Below are positions 9,832 through 20,529 of a DNA stretch of 64,000 nt, piece by piece. The stretch lies in NCBI GenBank assembly GCA_963969345.1, contig OZ017766.1, forward strand, positions 5,642,001 to 5,706,000, read 5' to 3'. Made by a program: the position numbers and the translations under genes. Positions within the stretch are counted from its first letter, which is position 1. Every line of letters starts with the position of its first letter. The notes under the pieces are model-generated. The model did not search any database and was not told the origin of the DNA. It saw only the letters and a program-made list of their open reading frames with translations. Source of the stretch: Turbatrix aceti (Eukaryota; Nematoda; Chromadorea; Rhabditida; Panagrolaimidae).

Positions 9832-11467
9832 ATGATAGCATTCCACCTGTTCTTATCCCTACTTGTCATCGGCGGCGCAACTACAACTATCCAGTCAAAT
9901 ACTCCGAAGGCTGTGTTTTACAACATACACGTAGCTCACAGCCATACTACCTTCGACTGTGCCATTGCAAAATGGGTAAAGGAAGCCGGATTTGAGGTTC
10001 ATGTTTTATTGGTAACTGACGTAACGAATCCCAACGCTGCATTCTGCACGGATGTTGTGACAAAACAATTTACAATCACCTATGACATTCGAGGTCTGAT
10101 GTCCAGAATGGTTACCACGGGCTATGGTGAAGCAAATATGATAACATCAAAAACACTGGTGGCTATGATGACTTCCATACAAGATTTATCGTCACGTATG
10201 TTTAATTTGATTTTTAACTGCAAATATCATTAACTATCATGCATATTTATTTGCAGACGTATTTGGAAATAAAAATCTCTTCGAATCTATCAAAGCCGAA
10301 AGTTACGATATCGCGATAATGGAAACATTCGGCATTCAACCAGCTGCTTTTTTCAAATCTGCTGGCGTCAGAACAGCAATTGGACTCAGCGCGGTGGATA
10401 TCAGCGGAAATCAGGCATTTTCCCTCGGTCTTCCTAACGTTCCAAGTTGCACTGTTGAACTCAATGAACCCATACCGGTTCGGAGACACCCGACTCTTTT
10501 GAATAGAATAAAAAATATCTATGTTCAATACGAGTTATATTCGCAATATCAGTCCGCTCAAGAATCAGGAATGCGTCATATCTGGCAAGATTTAGGTAAT
10601 TTCAGTATAACACAAAAAGAACTGGAAAACTACTACAGCATGTATGTTATCAATTCACCGCTCCTGCTGCACGGGTCACGTCCAACAACTCATACGGTGC
10701 TTCACATTGGAGGTTCTTTGGTTCCTCCGGCAGAACCACTGACAGGAAAGATAGCCAAGATAATGAGCAACATCCGTAACAAAGCGATTTACGTTTCTTT
10801 TGGCACTTTAGTGGAAGGCGAGCGGTTCCCACAGAATTTTGTAACAGCGCTTCTGGAGTCATTCAAAGCACTGCCGCAATACGATTTTATCGTCAAAGGA
10901 TCAAAATCTAAATATCCGGAACTACCGAACGTGCACGTTTTTGAGTGGATTGATCAAATTTCGCTACTGGCTCATAAGAACCTATCACTCTTCTACACCC
11001 ACGGCGGGCAAAACAGTGTCAATGAAGCCGTAGTTTACGGGGTGCCCATGTTGGTTACCCCCATTTTCGGAGATCAACATCACAACGCGGAACTCATTCA
11101 AGAACGAGGAATCGGTGTTCAACTGCCATTGCTGACAGTAACTGCGGAATCTATGATTGCGGGTATTACGACGGTTTTGGAAGATCCAACGTACGCTCAA
11201 ACAATCAAAAAACTATCTGAGAAGCTCAAAGCTCTGCCCAATGATCCGAAGGAAACGTTCATCGAATGGCTATGGTATTTGTACAAATTCGGAGATCTGA
11301 AAGAACTTCAGCTTTCGTCCGTTGGCATGGATATTTGGGAATATTACTCCTTGGATGTATTTTTGGGTGCATTTGTTGTTGTGTTGTTAAGTATCATCGT
11401 TTTGGTCATTGGTTTGAAATGGCTGATACTTCCTGTCATTAAGTTGCAAAAACAAAAACAACTTTGA
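9832..11467 (+). CDS. UDP-glycosyltransferase 1 of the array
   Basis: Exons 9832-10195 and 10257-11467, phase 1 intron, about 524 residues. It has an N-terminal signal peptide (MIAFHLFLSLLVIGG), the acceptor-binding half with AHSHTTFDCAIAKW holding the likely catalytic His, and the UDP-sugar-binding signature (FEWIDQISLLAH, FYTHGGQNSVNEAVVYGVP, FGDQHHNAELIQERG). A C-terminal membrane segment and KQKQL follow, a KxKxx ER-retrieval tail. UGTs are ER-lumenal enzymes that transfer sugar from UDP-sugar to small lipophilic compounds in detoxification and pheromone or steroid metabolism. The YDIAIMETFG segment carries Glu where mammalian UGTs have the partner Asp. Its 3' half is nearly identical in DNA to UGT 2 and 3. 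Confidence 0.92.
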
Positions 11468-11770
11468 ATATCATGTATAAACATGTAGTGCAAATAAACG
11501 TATAGTACATATTTATAACTTTCTTGTCATGTACGGAATGATTAGAACAAACTACAATTCGCGTCGTGATTGGAAACGCGTGAACATGCGTTATCTGTCG
11601 TCAAATAAAACGTAGCGCTGACAAAGTCACAAATCACATCCGTAGTCTGTAGCTCGGAGCGCACTAATTGAGTCATGGAAGAACACGCTAAAAACAACTG
11701 AGACACAAAACGAGAAGAATAAAAGGAAATGATCTAAGAAACGTGCAACGCAAATCAACAGCAACAAAAC
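11468..11770. other. Intergenic UGT 1 / UGT 2
   Basis: AATAAA near 11492 is the likely poly(A) signal of UGT 1. An AATAAAAG element near 11718 is the only weak TATA-like sequence before UGT 2. Nothing else seen. Confidence 0.4.
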
Positions 11771-13401
11771 ATGTACCTATTCTACGTTCTTATTTCACTT
11801 CTGGCCGTCATTAATTGTACTGCTGTTAACGAAGTCAAAAAGCCCAAGGCTTTGTTCTACGCTGCTAATTTTGCCTACAGTCATGTCCAGTTCAGTTGCG
11901 CAATTGCAAAATGGGTCAAAGAAGCTGGATTCGAAGTGCACGTGCTATTTCTCACCGACGTAACAGAACCCAAAGCCGAATACTGTCCAGATGTTGTGAC
12001 TAAACAAATCACAGAAATTTATGACATACGAAGTTTGTTACCTCATATATTTGTCGATGGTTACGGTAAATCAAATATGCTTTCATCGAAAGCGATGGAA
12101 AATATGATGCACCTTGCACAAGGAATCACATCAAGTATGTTATAAAAACTTCAAAATTTGGTGATCATAAATATTTATTTTACAGATGTGTTTAGAAAGA
12201 AATATCTCCTGGAAACTATCAAATCCGAAAATTACGACATTGTAATAGTAGAAGCATTTGGTCTTGAACTGGCGGCTTTTTTTAAAGCTGCTGGCATCAG
12301 AAGTGCCATAAGCATTAGTGCGGTAGAATTCAGCGGATTTCACGCATCGACTTTGGGACTTCCTAGCATCCCAAGTTGCACAACTGAACTCAATGAAGTT
12401 ATTCCAATTCGTAGGCACCCTTCTTTTTGGAATCGAATCAAAAACACCTACGTCCACTACCTGATGTATTCACAATTCCAGACCGCTCAGGAATCAGAGA
12501 TGCAAGTAATTTGGCGAGATTTTGGCGATTCCAGCATAACAAAAAAGATCTTGAAAACTACTATAGCATTCACTTGATCAATTCGCCACTGTTGCTTCAC
12601 GGCACCCGTCCAACAACTCACACGGTTATTCATATTGGAGGCTCTCTGGTTCCCCCGGCAAAGCAACTGACTGGCGAATTGGCCCAAGTTATGAGCAACA
12701 TTCGAAACAAAGCGGTTTACGTATCTTTTGGCACTTTAGTGGAAGGCGGGCGTTTCCCCAAAAATTTTATAACAGCGCTTTTGGATTCATTCAAAGCACT
12801 ACCGCAATACGATTTTATTGTAAAAGGTCCGAAGGACAAAATTCCGAAATTACCCAATGTACATGTCTTTGAATGGATCGATCAACCTTCGCTACTGGCT
12901 CACAAGAACCTATCACTCTTCTACACACATGGTGGGCAAAACAGTGTCAATGAAGCCGTAGTTTACGGGGTGCCAATGTTGGTTACCCCCATTTTCGGAG
13001 ATCAACATCACAACGCAGAACTCATTCAAGAACGAGGAATCGGTGTTCAACTGCCGCTGCTGACGGTAACTGCGGAATCTATGATTGCGGGTATTACGAC
13101 GGTTTTGGAAGATCCCACGTACGCTCAAACAATCAAAACACTATCTGAGAAGCTCAAAGCTCTGCCCAATGACCCGAAGGAAACGTTCATCAAGTGGCTA
13201 TGGTTTTTGTACAAATTTGGAGACCTGAAAGAACTACAACTTGCTTCCGTGGGAATGGATATGTGGACTTATTATTCGTTAGATGTATTTTTAGGCGTCT
13301 TTGTTATTGCAATTTCCAGTGTTGTCTTGTTCATCATTGGTGTGAAAAGACTACTGATTCCTGTCATTGTATCTAGGTTGCAAAAACAAAAGCAGTGTTA
13401 A
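11771..13401 (+). pseudogene. UDP-glycosyltransferase 2, single-base frameshift
   Basis: Exons 11771-12134 and 12186-13401 keep the array's gene structure, signal peptide (MYLFYVLISLLAVINCTA), SHVQFSCAIAKW, the complete UDP-binding signature and the tail KQKQC (KxKxx). In exon 2 the frame breaks at the A-run 12541-12546: six As where the paralogues imply seven. Read literally it terminates at 12577 with TTIAFT. The next frame continues as DLENYYSIHLINSP and is intact to 13401, and everything else is well conserved. So this is either a very young pseudogene or allele, or a homopolymer error in the assembly. If the sequence is right, the product loses the whole nucleotide-binding half and the membrane anchor. 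Confidence 0.8.
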
Positions 13402-13761
13402 ATATTACGTGCACTGTTACGTGATGAATGAAATAAAAATGCTATAGTACTTTGTGCAGACTTCAACAAAATTCATGTTATTAGAAGAAGCTATTAGTCT
13501 GGGTCTCTCCTAAACATGAAAAAAATATGGTATTGTTTGTTCAAAGCACAAAAGCTTATGCAATGAGAAAAACAGAGATCAGTTATGCATGCTTAAAGTA
13601 CATTTTATTCAATGATAGGAATTATAGCAAAAAAATAAATCTATCATAATAAAATTGTTGATCGGTTCACTGAACGCTCACCAGACATCTCGCGCAAAAA
13701 GGGGTGGGTCCAGGAATGGTTATAAAACAATGTCCATTCTTCTAAAAATCAATCAACAACA
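13402..13761. other. Intergenic UGT 2 / UGT 3
   Basis: A GAAATAAAA poly(A)-type signal near 13430 follows UGT 2 and TATAAAA at 13721-13727 lies 41 bp before the UGT 3 ATG. No gene seen. Confidence 0.45.
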
Positions 13762-15389
13762 ATGAATTTACTTCTTCGTTTACTACTTTTCTCGGTCTGT
13801 CTTTTTGTAAGTGCGACAAGTCAAACTCCCAAGGCATTGTTTTATGCATTAAGCGGAGCCCCTAGTCACACGCAATTTGACTGTGCCATCGCTAAATGGG
13901 TCAAGGAAGCGGGTTTCGAAGTCCACGCTTTAGTAGTTTCGGATATAACAGCTACAAATGCAACATTTTGTACCGATGTTGTCAGTAAGACATTCTCAAG
14001 AACATTCGACGTGATTCGCGCAGCAGTAACCTTGTTCAACACTAAATATGGAACATCGACGATGATTACTTCAAAATCTATATGGAAATTAAACAAAGGT
14101 TTCCACAAAGGCACTGCAGGTATATTTACAAAAAAAATGTGTATGTCAGGTTGTAATTATCTATTTTTTCAGATGTATTCAGCGACAAAACTCTGCTAGA
14201 CGATCTCAAAGCGGAACAATACGACGTCGCAATTCTGGAATACTACGGCCTTCAACCTGCGGCATACTTCAAAGCAATCGGAATCAAAACTCTCATTGCA
14301 GCAAATCCTACGGGAATGGATAACCAGTTGTCATCTTTGATCGGACTACCCAACATCCCAAGCTGCACAATGGAAATGAACGAAGTCATTCCAGTGAGAA
14401 GAATTCCAACAATTTGGAACCGTATAAAAAACCTTTACGTGTACTACTCAACATACTGGCAACATGAAGACACCAAAGATACCGAACTTCAATACGTTAG
14501 GAAAAATTTAAACAACAGTGATTTAACAAAATCAGAAATACTGAATTACCCGAGTCTATACGTAGTGAATTCACCGTTTCTGTTTCATGATACACGTCCA
14601 TCGACACATGCGGTGCTCCATATCGGAGGTTCTCTTATTCCTCCGGCAAAACCACTGACTGGGGAACTGGCTAAAGTCATGAGCAACATCCGTAACAAAG
14701 CGATTTACGTATCTTTTGGCACGTTAGTGGAAGGCGAACGGTTTCCGCAGAATTTTGTAACAGCGCTTCTGGAGTCATTCAAAGCACTGCCGAAATACGA
14801 TTTCATCGTCAAAGGATCAAAATCTAAATATCCGGAACTACCGAACGTGCACGTTTTTGAATGGATTGATCAAATTTCGTTGTTGGCACACGAGAATCTT
14901 TCTTTGTTTTACACCCACGGCGGGCAAAACAGTGTCAATGAAGCCGTAGTTTACGGAGTGCCCCTGTTGGTTACCCCCATTTTTGGAGATCAACATCACA
15001 ACGCGGAACTCATTCAAGAACGAGGAATCGGTGTTCAACTGCCATTGCTGACGGTAACTGCGGAATCTATGATTGCGGGTATTACGACGATTTTGGAAGA
15101 TCCCACGTACGCTCAAACAATCAAAACACTATCTGAGAAGCTCAAAGCGCTGCCCAATGATCCGAAGGAAACGTTCATCAAGTGGCTATGGTATTTGTAC
15201 AAATTCGGAGATCTGAAGGAATTTCAGCTTTCTTCCGTTGATATGGATATTTGGGAATATTACTCTTTGGATGTATTTTCAGGTGTATTTATTATTTTAC
15301 TTCCAAGTGCCATTATTTTCATATTTGGTTTGAAAACGTTGTTCGTTTATATTGTTGTTGCTGGTAGAAAAAAACAAAAGCAGCTTTAA
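13762..15389 (+). CDS. UDP-glycosyltransferase 3 of the array
   Basis: Exons 13762-14119 and 14173-15389, phase 1 intron, about 524 residues. Signal peptide MNLLLRLLLFSVCLFVSATS; PSHTQFDCAIAKW with the expected catalytic His; and a UDP-binding domain (WIDQISLLAHENLSLFYTHG, GVPLLVTPIFGDQHHN) almost identical to UGT 1. A C-terminal membrane segment leads to KQKQL, a KxKxx retrieval tail. The N-terminal acceptor half (AILEYYGLQPAAYFKAIG, NPTGMDNQLS) is clearly more divergent than the C-terminal half, so it probably accepts different aglycones. TATAAAA at 13721 fixes the start. Confidence 0.92.
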
Positions 15390-15438
15390 AAATAGTTGTT
15401 AACAAATAAATCAGTGATGTCATTGTTAATCATATGCG

Positions 15439-15567
15439 CATCCAAACAGAGCATATCCAAATCAAAAACCGCATTTAAACTTGCAGTTTCTTTATAACGA
15501 CAAGTTTAAATTATAACATCCAAACAGAGCATATCCAAATCAAAAACCGCATTTAAACTTGCAGTTT
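15439..15567. repeat. Perfect 51 bp direct repeat
   Basis: The 51 bp stretch beginning CATCCAAACAGAGCATATCC at 15439 recurs without mismatch at 15517, with 27 bp between. Identity implies a very recent local duplication. Confidence 0.85.
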
Positions 15568-16244
15568 AAATTGAACAACGCCCGTGAATCAAAAATACGA
15601 ACAGAACGACAAGTACACATTGCAATGATTTAGTGCACCGATGCTCATAGCATCTGTTTTTTACTCTATAGTACCCCCAATCCTTTTATCGTATAAATAC
15701 ATATTGCGTGGTTTATTTTGTTATTTATGTTACATATTGTACTTGAGATTGTAAGCATGTAGTTCATCAACTGTTAAGTTACAGGAGTTTTAAGGCCACG
15801 ATTCTATCTCACAATCGTCGTAACTTATTTTTAGTGAGAGGAAAAGATTTGAGTTCAGCAAAATTCACAGCCATGTCACAAAGCGCTTTCATTTATTCTG
15901 TCTGACATGAATCGAGTACATGAACAACACAAATAACGTACGCGTACATAATATTCTAAAAATAAACCAAAGGCTTTATGTTAGATAACATAAGTAATAC
16001 TTGCTAAGGATAAGGCGGTAGCAAGACTTCACTTTTTTGTCTCTTTACAGTTCACAGATCAATGTAGTATCACTAGAAAACGAAAAATGTCTATAACCAT
16101 TCTAGATAATTCAGTTTGACAGCTAATGTAGTGATGTTCAAAACCGTGCATACACCTAACTGACAAACTAGACCCATGCAATTTCTTTCAAAGCACAAAC
16201 ATGTTCTATGTCTGCCTCATAGATAACAATCAGTCAAACTGTGC

Positions 16245-16273
16245 ACTGATAACAAAAATTATTGGTATAAAAA
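16245..16273 (+). promoter_or_regulatory. UGT 4 promoter: ACTGATAA plus TATAAAAA
   Basis: ACTGATAA (16245-16252) is the extended GATA site used by intestinal ELT-type factors in C. elegans; TATAAAAA follows at 16266-16273 in the context GGTATAAAAATC, shared with UGT 5 and 7. The ATG is 72 bp downstream. Confidence 0.5.
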
Positions 16274-16337
16274 TCAGCACGGAACAAATTTTTCTCAGTC
16301 GAAAACTATTGTAAGAACTAACATAAGAGTTTGTACG

Positions 16338-18001
16338 ATGACTCAAAAACTTAGCATCGTGAAATTAGGGCTGCTAGTATTAACATGCCTTGTTATCCCA
16401 ATTATTGCCAACACTACTACTGCAACACACAAGGTCATCGTATACTCCTTTGGACTGGGAAAAAGTCATGCCCAATTTGACTGCACACTTGCAAAATGGG
16501 CAAAAGATGCTGGTTTCGAAGTCGACGCTCTCTACATTGCTCCTCGCCAATTTGGAAACGCTCCTTTCTGCCCCGAAGCTGTTACGAAAGAATACAGAAT
16601 TTGGATGCCCGAAATGGATCCCAAAGCTATGTTTAGCAAAATCACCTATGGCAAAGCTAACATGTTAACAAGTGGATTTATGGACTTTTTTCAAAAATTT
16701 TTAACCACCGTAAATTCAGGTAATATTGTCTAAAACATTCGGGTAATTAATAATGTTTTTATTATTTTTCGTTTTCAGCCGTTCTAAATGACAGAGAAAT
16801 ATTTGATGCAATCAAAGCCCGAAAGTACGACATCGGAATTAGTGAAATGTGCGGCTACATTCCACTGACTTATTTATACAAAGTTGGCGTCCGATCACAC
16901 ATTTCGGCAATTGCAATTCCACTTGGCGGATTTACGACGATAACTTTAGGCTTACCGAATACTCCAAGTTTCACAACAGAAGTAACAGAGCCCGTACCCA
17001 TGGACGTATCTTCAAAACTATCAGAAAAGCTGCATAACTTGTACATTGCCTATTTGCTGCATTTTTCAAACAACGCCGCACTGGAGAAAGAGCTTAATCT
17101 CGTCAGAACGGCATTCAACGATTCAAGTATAACGGATGAGATCCTAAATCGGTACATTAGTCTCACGCTTGTCAATACACCGCTACTGTTAAACGAAAAT
17201 CGACCAACAACCCAAGCCGTGTTGCATGTCGGAGACGCCATTGTTCGACCACCAAATCCTCTCACTGGAAAATTGGCAACGCTATTGGAAACCACAACAA
17301 AGAAAGTTATTTTCATATCATTCGGAACGTTCATTATTAACGACCACTTTCCGAAAAACTTCGGTACAGCGCTTCTGGGTGCTTTCGAGGCTCTCCCTGA
17401 ATACGACTTTATCTGGAAAGCACCAAAATCCGAGGATCCTGGATTGCCTAACGTTCACGTATTCGAGTGGGTCGATCAGGTTTCACTGCTAGCTCACAAA
17501 AAATTGGTTGTTTTTGGCACTCACTGTGGACAAAACAGTGTTAACGAAGCCGTTGTCAACGGTGTACCCATTTTGGGAATACCTGTCTGGGGTGACCAAC
17601 AGTACAATTGCAAAGTAGCTACCGATCGTGGTCTTGGATTGCAGGTCGACCTGCTAACATTAACAAAGGAAGAGCTTGTAGTTTCCATAAAAACCGTCAT
17701 TGAAGATCCTACTTATGCATCAAATGCTGAATTATTGGCTCGCAAAATCCAGAAGCAGCCACTAAAGCCGAAAGAAGTCTTCCAGGGTTGGTTGTGGTAT
17801 CTCGCAGAATTCGGTGACATGAAGGAACTCCAACTTGCATCAATCAGCATGTCGTTTCTTGAGTACTACTCCCTCGATATCATTATTCCAAGTATCATTC
17901 TGATAGTCATATCACTTGTTGCAATTTCCGTTGTAGGTTTATCGATTGTTCGGTCTGTTCGGAAATACACGGGCACGATTTCAAAGCCAAAACTATCCTA
18001 A
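16338..18001 (+). CDS. UDP-glycosyltransferase 4 of the array
   Basis: Exons 16338-16719 and 16779-18001, phase 1 intron, about 534 residues; the first of subfamily B. It has a signal peptide (LGLLVLTCLVIPIIAN), GKSHAQFDCTLAKWAKDAG, the subfamily motif APFCPEAVTKEYRIWMP, the UDP-binding signature FEWVDQVSLLAH, THCGQNSVNEAVVNGVP, a C-terminal membrane segment and KPKLS (KxKxx). It departs from its sisters in the signature, reading LVVFGTHCGQ where others read LFYTHCGQ, and GIPVWGDQQYN where others read GTPVxGDQ. Whether this alters sugar donor choice is open. Upstream ACTGATAA suggests intestinal expression. Confidence 0.92.
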
Positions 18002-18460
18002 CTGATCTGAAGATAAATAAATAAGTTCAGAAAAGTAAAACTGCGGCATTGATACCTCTCCAACAGCTCTGCATAAAAACGTTGCACATTTAACTTTCCT
18101 GATTTTTTGCCCTTATTTTTTTTTGCCAGAGTTAATAAAACCGAATGTTGTGCAACTATGCGTAACAAACTTGATAAATTAATCGAAGCGCATCAACACC
18201 AACTTCAGCCAATACATTAAATTCCATGTGCACCCCCTTACCTCTGTGATCAAAGAACTCCAAGTTCCTTAACGTTCACTGATTTAAAAATGGGCCCAAT
18301 TTGGTACAGGACTTGCCTTTAACCCGAAGAAAATACAACTTTGTCACAAAAGAGGATGCTGAGTGCGTCTTCATGTACACGAGGCCACCAGTCCCTGATA
18401 ACATCATCAGATGGTATATAAAAATCGAAGTCACTGCCAACATCATGCGCTGGTTGAACA
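18002..18460. other. Intergenic UGT 4 / UGT 5
   Basis: AAATAAATAA near 18014 is a likely poly(A) signal for UGT 4. A stretch resembling the leader of UGT 5-7 precedes the UGT 5 promoter. No gene seen. Confidence 0.45.
18395..18425 (+). promoter_or_regulatory. UGT 5 promoter: CTGATAA plus TATATAAAAATC
   Basis: CTGATAA at 18395-18401 and TATATAAAAATC from 18415, 46 bp before the ATG. The GGTATA-TAAAAATCRAAGT context recurs in UGT 6 and 7. Confidence 0.5.
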
Positions 18461-20113
18461 ATGATTCGAACTCTAATCATCGTCACGTTAGGGTTTCTGC
18501 TCACAATTTGTGACTCGACAACTGCCAACAATGCTACAACAAAGCCTAAAGTCATCATTTACTCGTTCGCAATTGCGCACAGTCATGTTCAATTCGACTG
18601 TTCCCTAGCAAGATGGGCAAAGGAAGCCGGATTTCAAGTCGATGCTCTCTACGTTGTTCCTCGCTTTGCAGGTGATGCACCTTTCTGTCCCGAAGCTATT
18701 GACAAAGAATACCGAATCTGGATGCCTGATATAAACTTTCAAACAGCGTTCAACAAAATACTGACGTACGGTAGAGCCAATATGCTATCTGCGGGATTAT
18801 TTGAAGAGTTTCGAGAGATTATGGGTCCCGCATACGAAGGTAATTTTTATTTAAAAAAACTTTTATTCCAAATACGTACTAAAATTGCAGCCATTCTAAA
18901 CGACAAAGAAACGTTCGAAGCAATCAAAAATCAGAAGTATGACATTGGCATAAGTGAAATAATGGGTATGATTCCGATAGCCTATTTTTACAAAGCCGGA
19001 GTACGATCCTATATTGCGGGAATGGCTATTCCAATGAGCAGTATGAATTCACACATGCTCGGTCTACCAAACACACCTAGCTTTACGACGGATGTCATGG
19101 AGCCCATAACAATGCACGATCCTCCCACGTTATCGGAAAAGCTACAAAACTTACACGTCGCCTACTTGATGCTAAAACTAATCAGCACTGAACGCATACG
19201 AGAATCTACACTTTGCCAAAAGGCATTTAATGACTCAAGTCTAACAGCGGAAGCAATGTACAAATACGTCAGCCTTACAGTTATTAATACACCGTTATTG
19301 GTAACACAAAATCGACCGACAACGAATGCAGTGCTTCACATCGGAGACGCCTTGGTTCGACCACCAAAGCCGCTCACTGGAAAACTGGCAGAGCTCTTAG
19401 AAACGTCAACGAAAAAAGTAGTTTATGTGTCGTTTGGTACTTTCACTATGAGTCACCTGTTTCCACAAAACTTCCGAACTGCGCTTCTAGGTGCCTTTGA
19501 AGCCTTACCTGAGTACGATTTTATCTGGAAGGCACCACTAACTGAGGATCCCGGCTTACCCAACGTTCATGTGTTCGAATGGGTGGATCAAGTGTCACTT
19601 CTCGCAAACAAGAATCTTTCACTTTTCTACACACATTGCGGCCAAAACAGTTTGAACGAAGCTATCGTGAACGGTGTGCCTATTGTTGGAACGCCTGTTC
19701 TGGGTGATCAACTATTTAACTGCGAGGTAGCTATCAAACACGGGCTCGGTATTCAGGCTCTCCTATTGACGTTAACAAAAGAAGAACTCATCACTGCTCT
19801 AAAAACTGTCATTGAAGATCCTACTTATGCGGCAAACGCTAAGTTATTGGCTCGCAAAATCCAGAAGCAGCCACTAAAGCCGAAGGAAGTCTTCCAGGGC
19901 TGGTTGTGGTATCTTGCAGAATTCGGCGACATGAAGGAACTCCAACTTGCATCAATCAGCATGTCGTTCACTGAGTACTACTCGCTCGAAATCATCATCC
20001 CGGGTATCATTCTAGCACTTGTATCGTTCGCTGCTGTTGCAGCTGTAGGCTTATCAATTGTTCGGACTATTTGGAGTTTTGGGGCCACGGCTCAAAAAAC
20101 GAAGTTGTCGTAA
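18461..20113 (+). CDS. UDP-glycosyltransferase 5 of the array
   Basis: Exons 18461-18839 and 18891-20113, about 533 residues after splicing. The intron (18840-18890) is exactly 51 bp and has no in-frame stop, so retention would add 17 residues; all six sister genes splice at this place in phase 1, so I treat it as an intron. Signal peptide MIRTLIIVTLGFLLTICDST, AHSHVQFDCSLARWAKEAG, EAIDKEYRIWMPDI, UDP-binding signature (FYTHCGQNSLNEAIVNGVP, GTPVLGDQ), membrane segment and KTKLS retrieval tail are all present. Closest relatives are UGT 6 and 7, with near-identical DNA in the last 300 bases. Confidence 0.92.
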   Translation: MIRTLIIVTLGFLLTICDSTTANNATTKPKVIIYSFAIAHSHVQFDCSLARWAKEAGFQVDALYVVPRFAGDAPFCPEAIDKEYRIWMPDINFQTAFNKILTYGRANMLSAGLFEEFREIMGPAYEGNFYLKKLLFQIRTKIAAILNDKETFEAIKNQKYDIGISEIMGMIPIAYFYKAGVRSYIAGMAIPMSSMNSHMLGLPNTPSFTTDVMEPITMHDPPTLSEKLQNLHVAYLMLKLISTERIRESTLCQKAFNDSSLTAEAMYKYVSLTVINTPLLVTQNRPTTNAVLHIGDALVRPPKPLTGKLAELLETSTKKVVYVSFGTFTMSHLFPQNFRTALLGAFEALPEYDFIWKAPLTEDPGLPNVHVFEWVDQVSLLANKNLSLFYTHCGQNSLNEAIVNGVPIVGTPVLGDQLFNCEVAIKHGLGIQALLLTLTKEELITALKTVIEDPTYAANAKLLARKIQKQPLKPKEVFQGWLWYLAEFGDMKELQLASISMSFTEYYSLEIIIPGIILALVSFAAVAAVGLSIVRTIWSFGATAQKTKLS

Positions 20114-20529
20114 CGAAGAATAAATACATTGAACACTAACTCACTGCGTTTTTGGTCCTCAGTCAGTTGTAAAAATCATTGATCTTCAGCTATGCGCAAA
20201 TCTAAAAAATATATAAGCTAATCATAATGTCAGTCAATTCAAAGTGTACTACGATAAGAACAAAAAGTCTTAACGTTTGTCAGTTTCAGTTGGTCCCATT
20301 TGTGTCCAACGCTTATCTCTAACCGGAAGAAAGCACAACATAGGAACAAAAGAAAAATAGTATGACTGAATGTACTATGCCCTAGTAGGACAGCTTGTAC
20401 TGATAACCGGGAATTATGACGGGTCGGGCCCCAAAACTCCGATCCGTCTCATGCTAGTCATTACTGATAAGACTGTCAAAATGTATAAAAATCGAAGTAT
20501 ACACAAGCTTAAACACCGGCTGCACCATA
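20114..20529. other. Intergenic UGT 5 / UGT 6
   Basis: GAATAAATAC just after UGT 5 is a likely poly(A) signal. ACTGATAA at 20463-20470 and TATAAAAA at 20484-20491 form the UGT 6 promoter. Nothing else seen. Confidence 0.45.
20463..20491 (+). promoter_or_regulatory. UGT 6 promoter: ACTGATAA plus TATAAAAATCGAAGT
   Basis: The extended GATA site ends 13 bp before TATAAAAA; the ATG lies 46 bp after the TATA start, the same geometry as UGT 5. Confidence 0.5.

Larger units (their letters stand above)
15390..16337. other. Long intergenic gap between UGT subfamilies
   Basis: About 950 bp separating subfamily A (UGT 1-3) from B (UGT 4-7). It contains a perfect 51 bp direct repeat (15439-15489 and 15517-15567) and the UGT 4 promoter; no gene remnant could be recognised. 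Confidence 0.5.
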
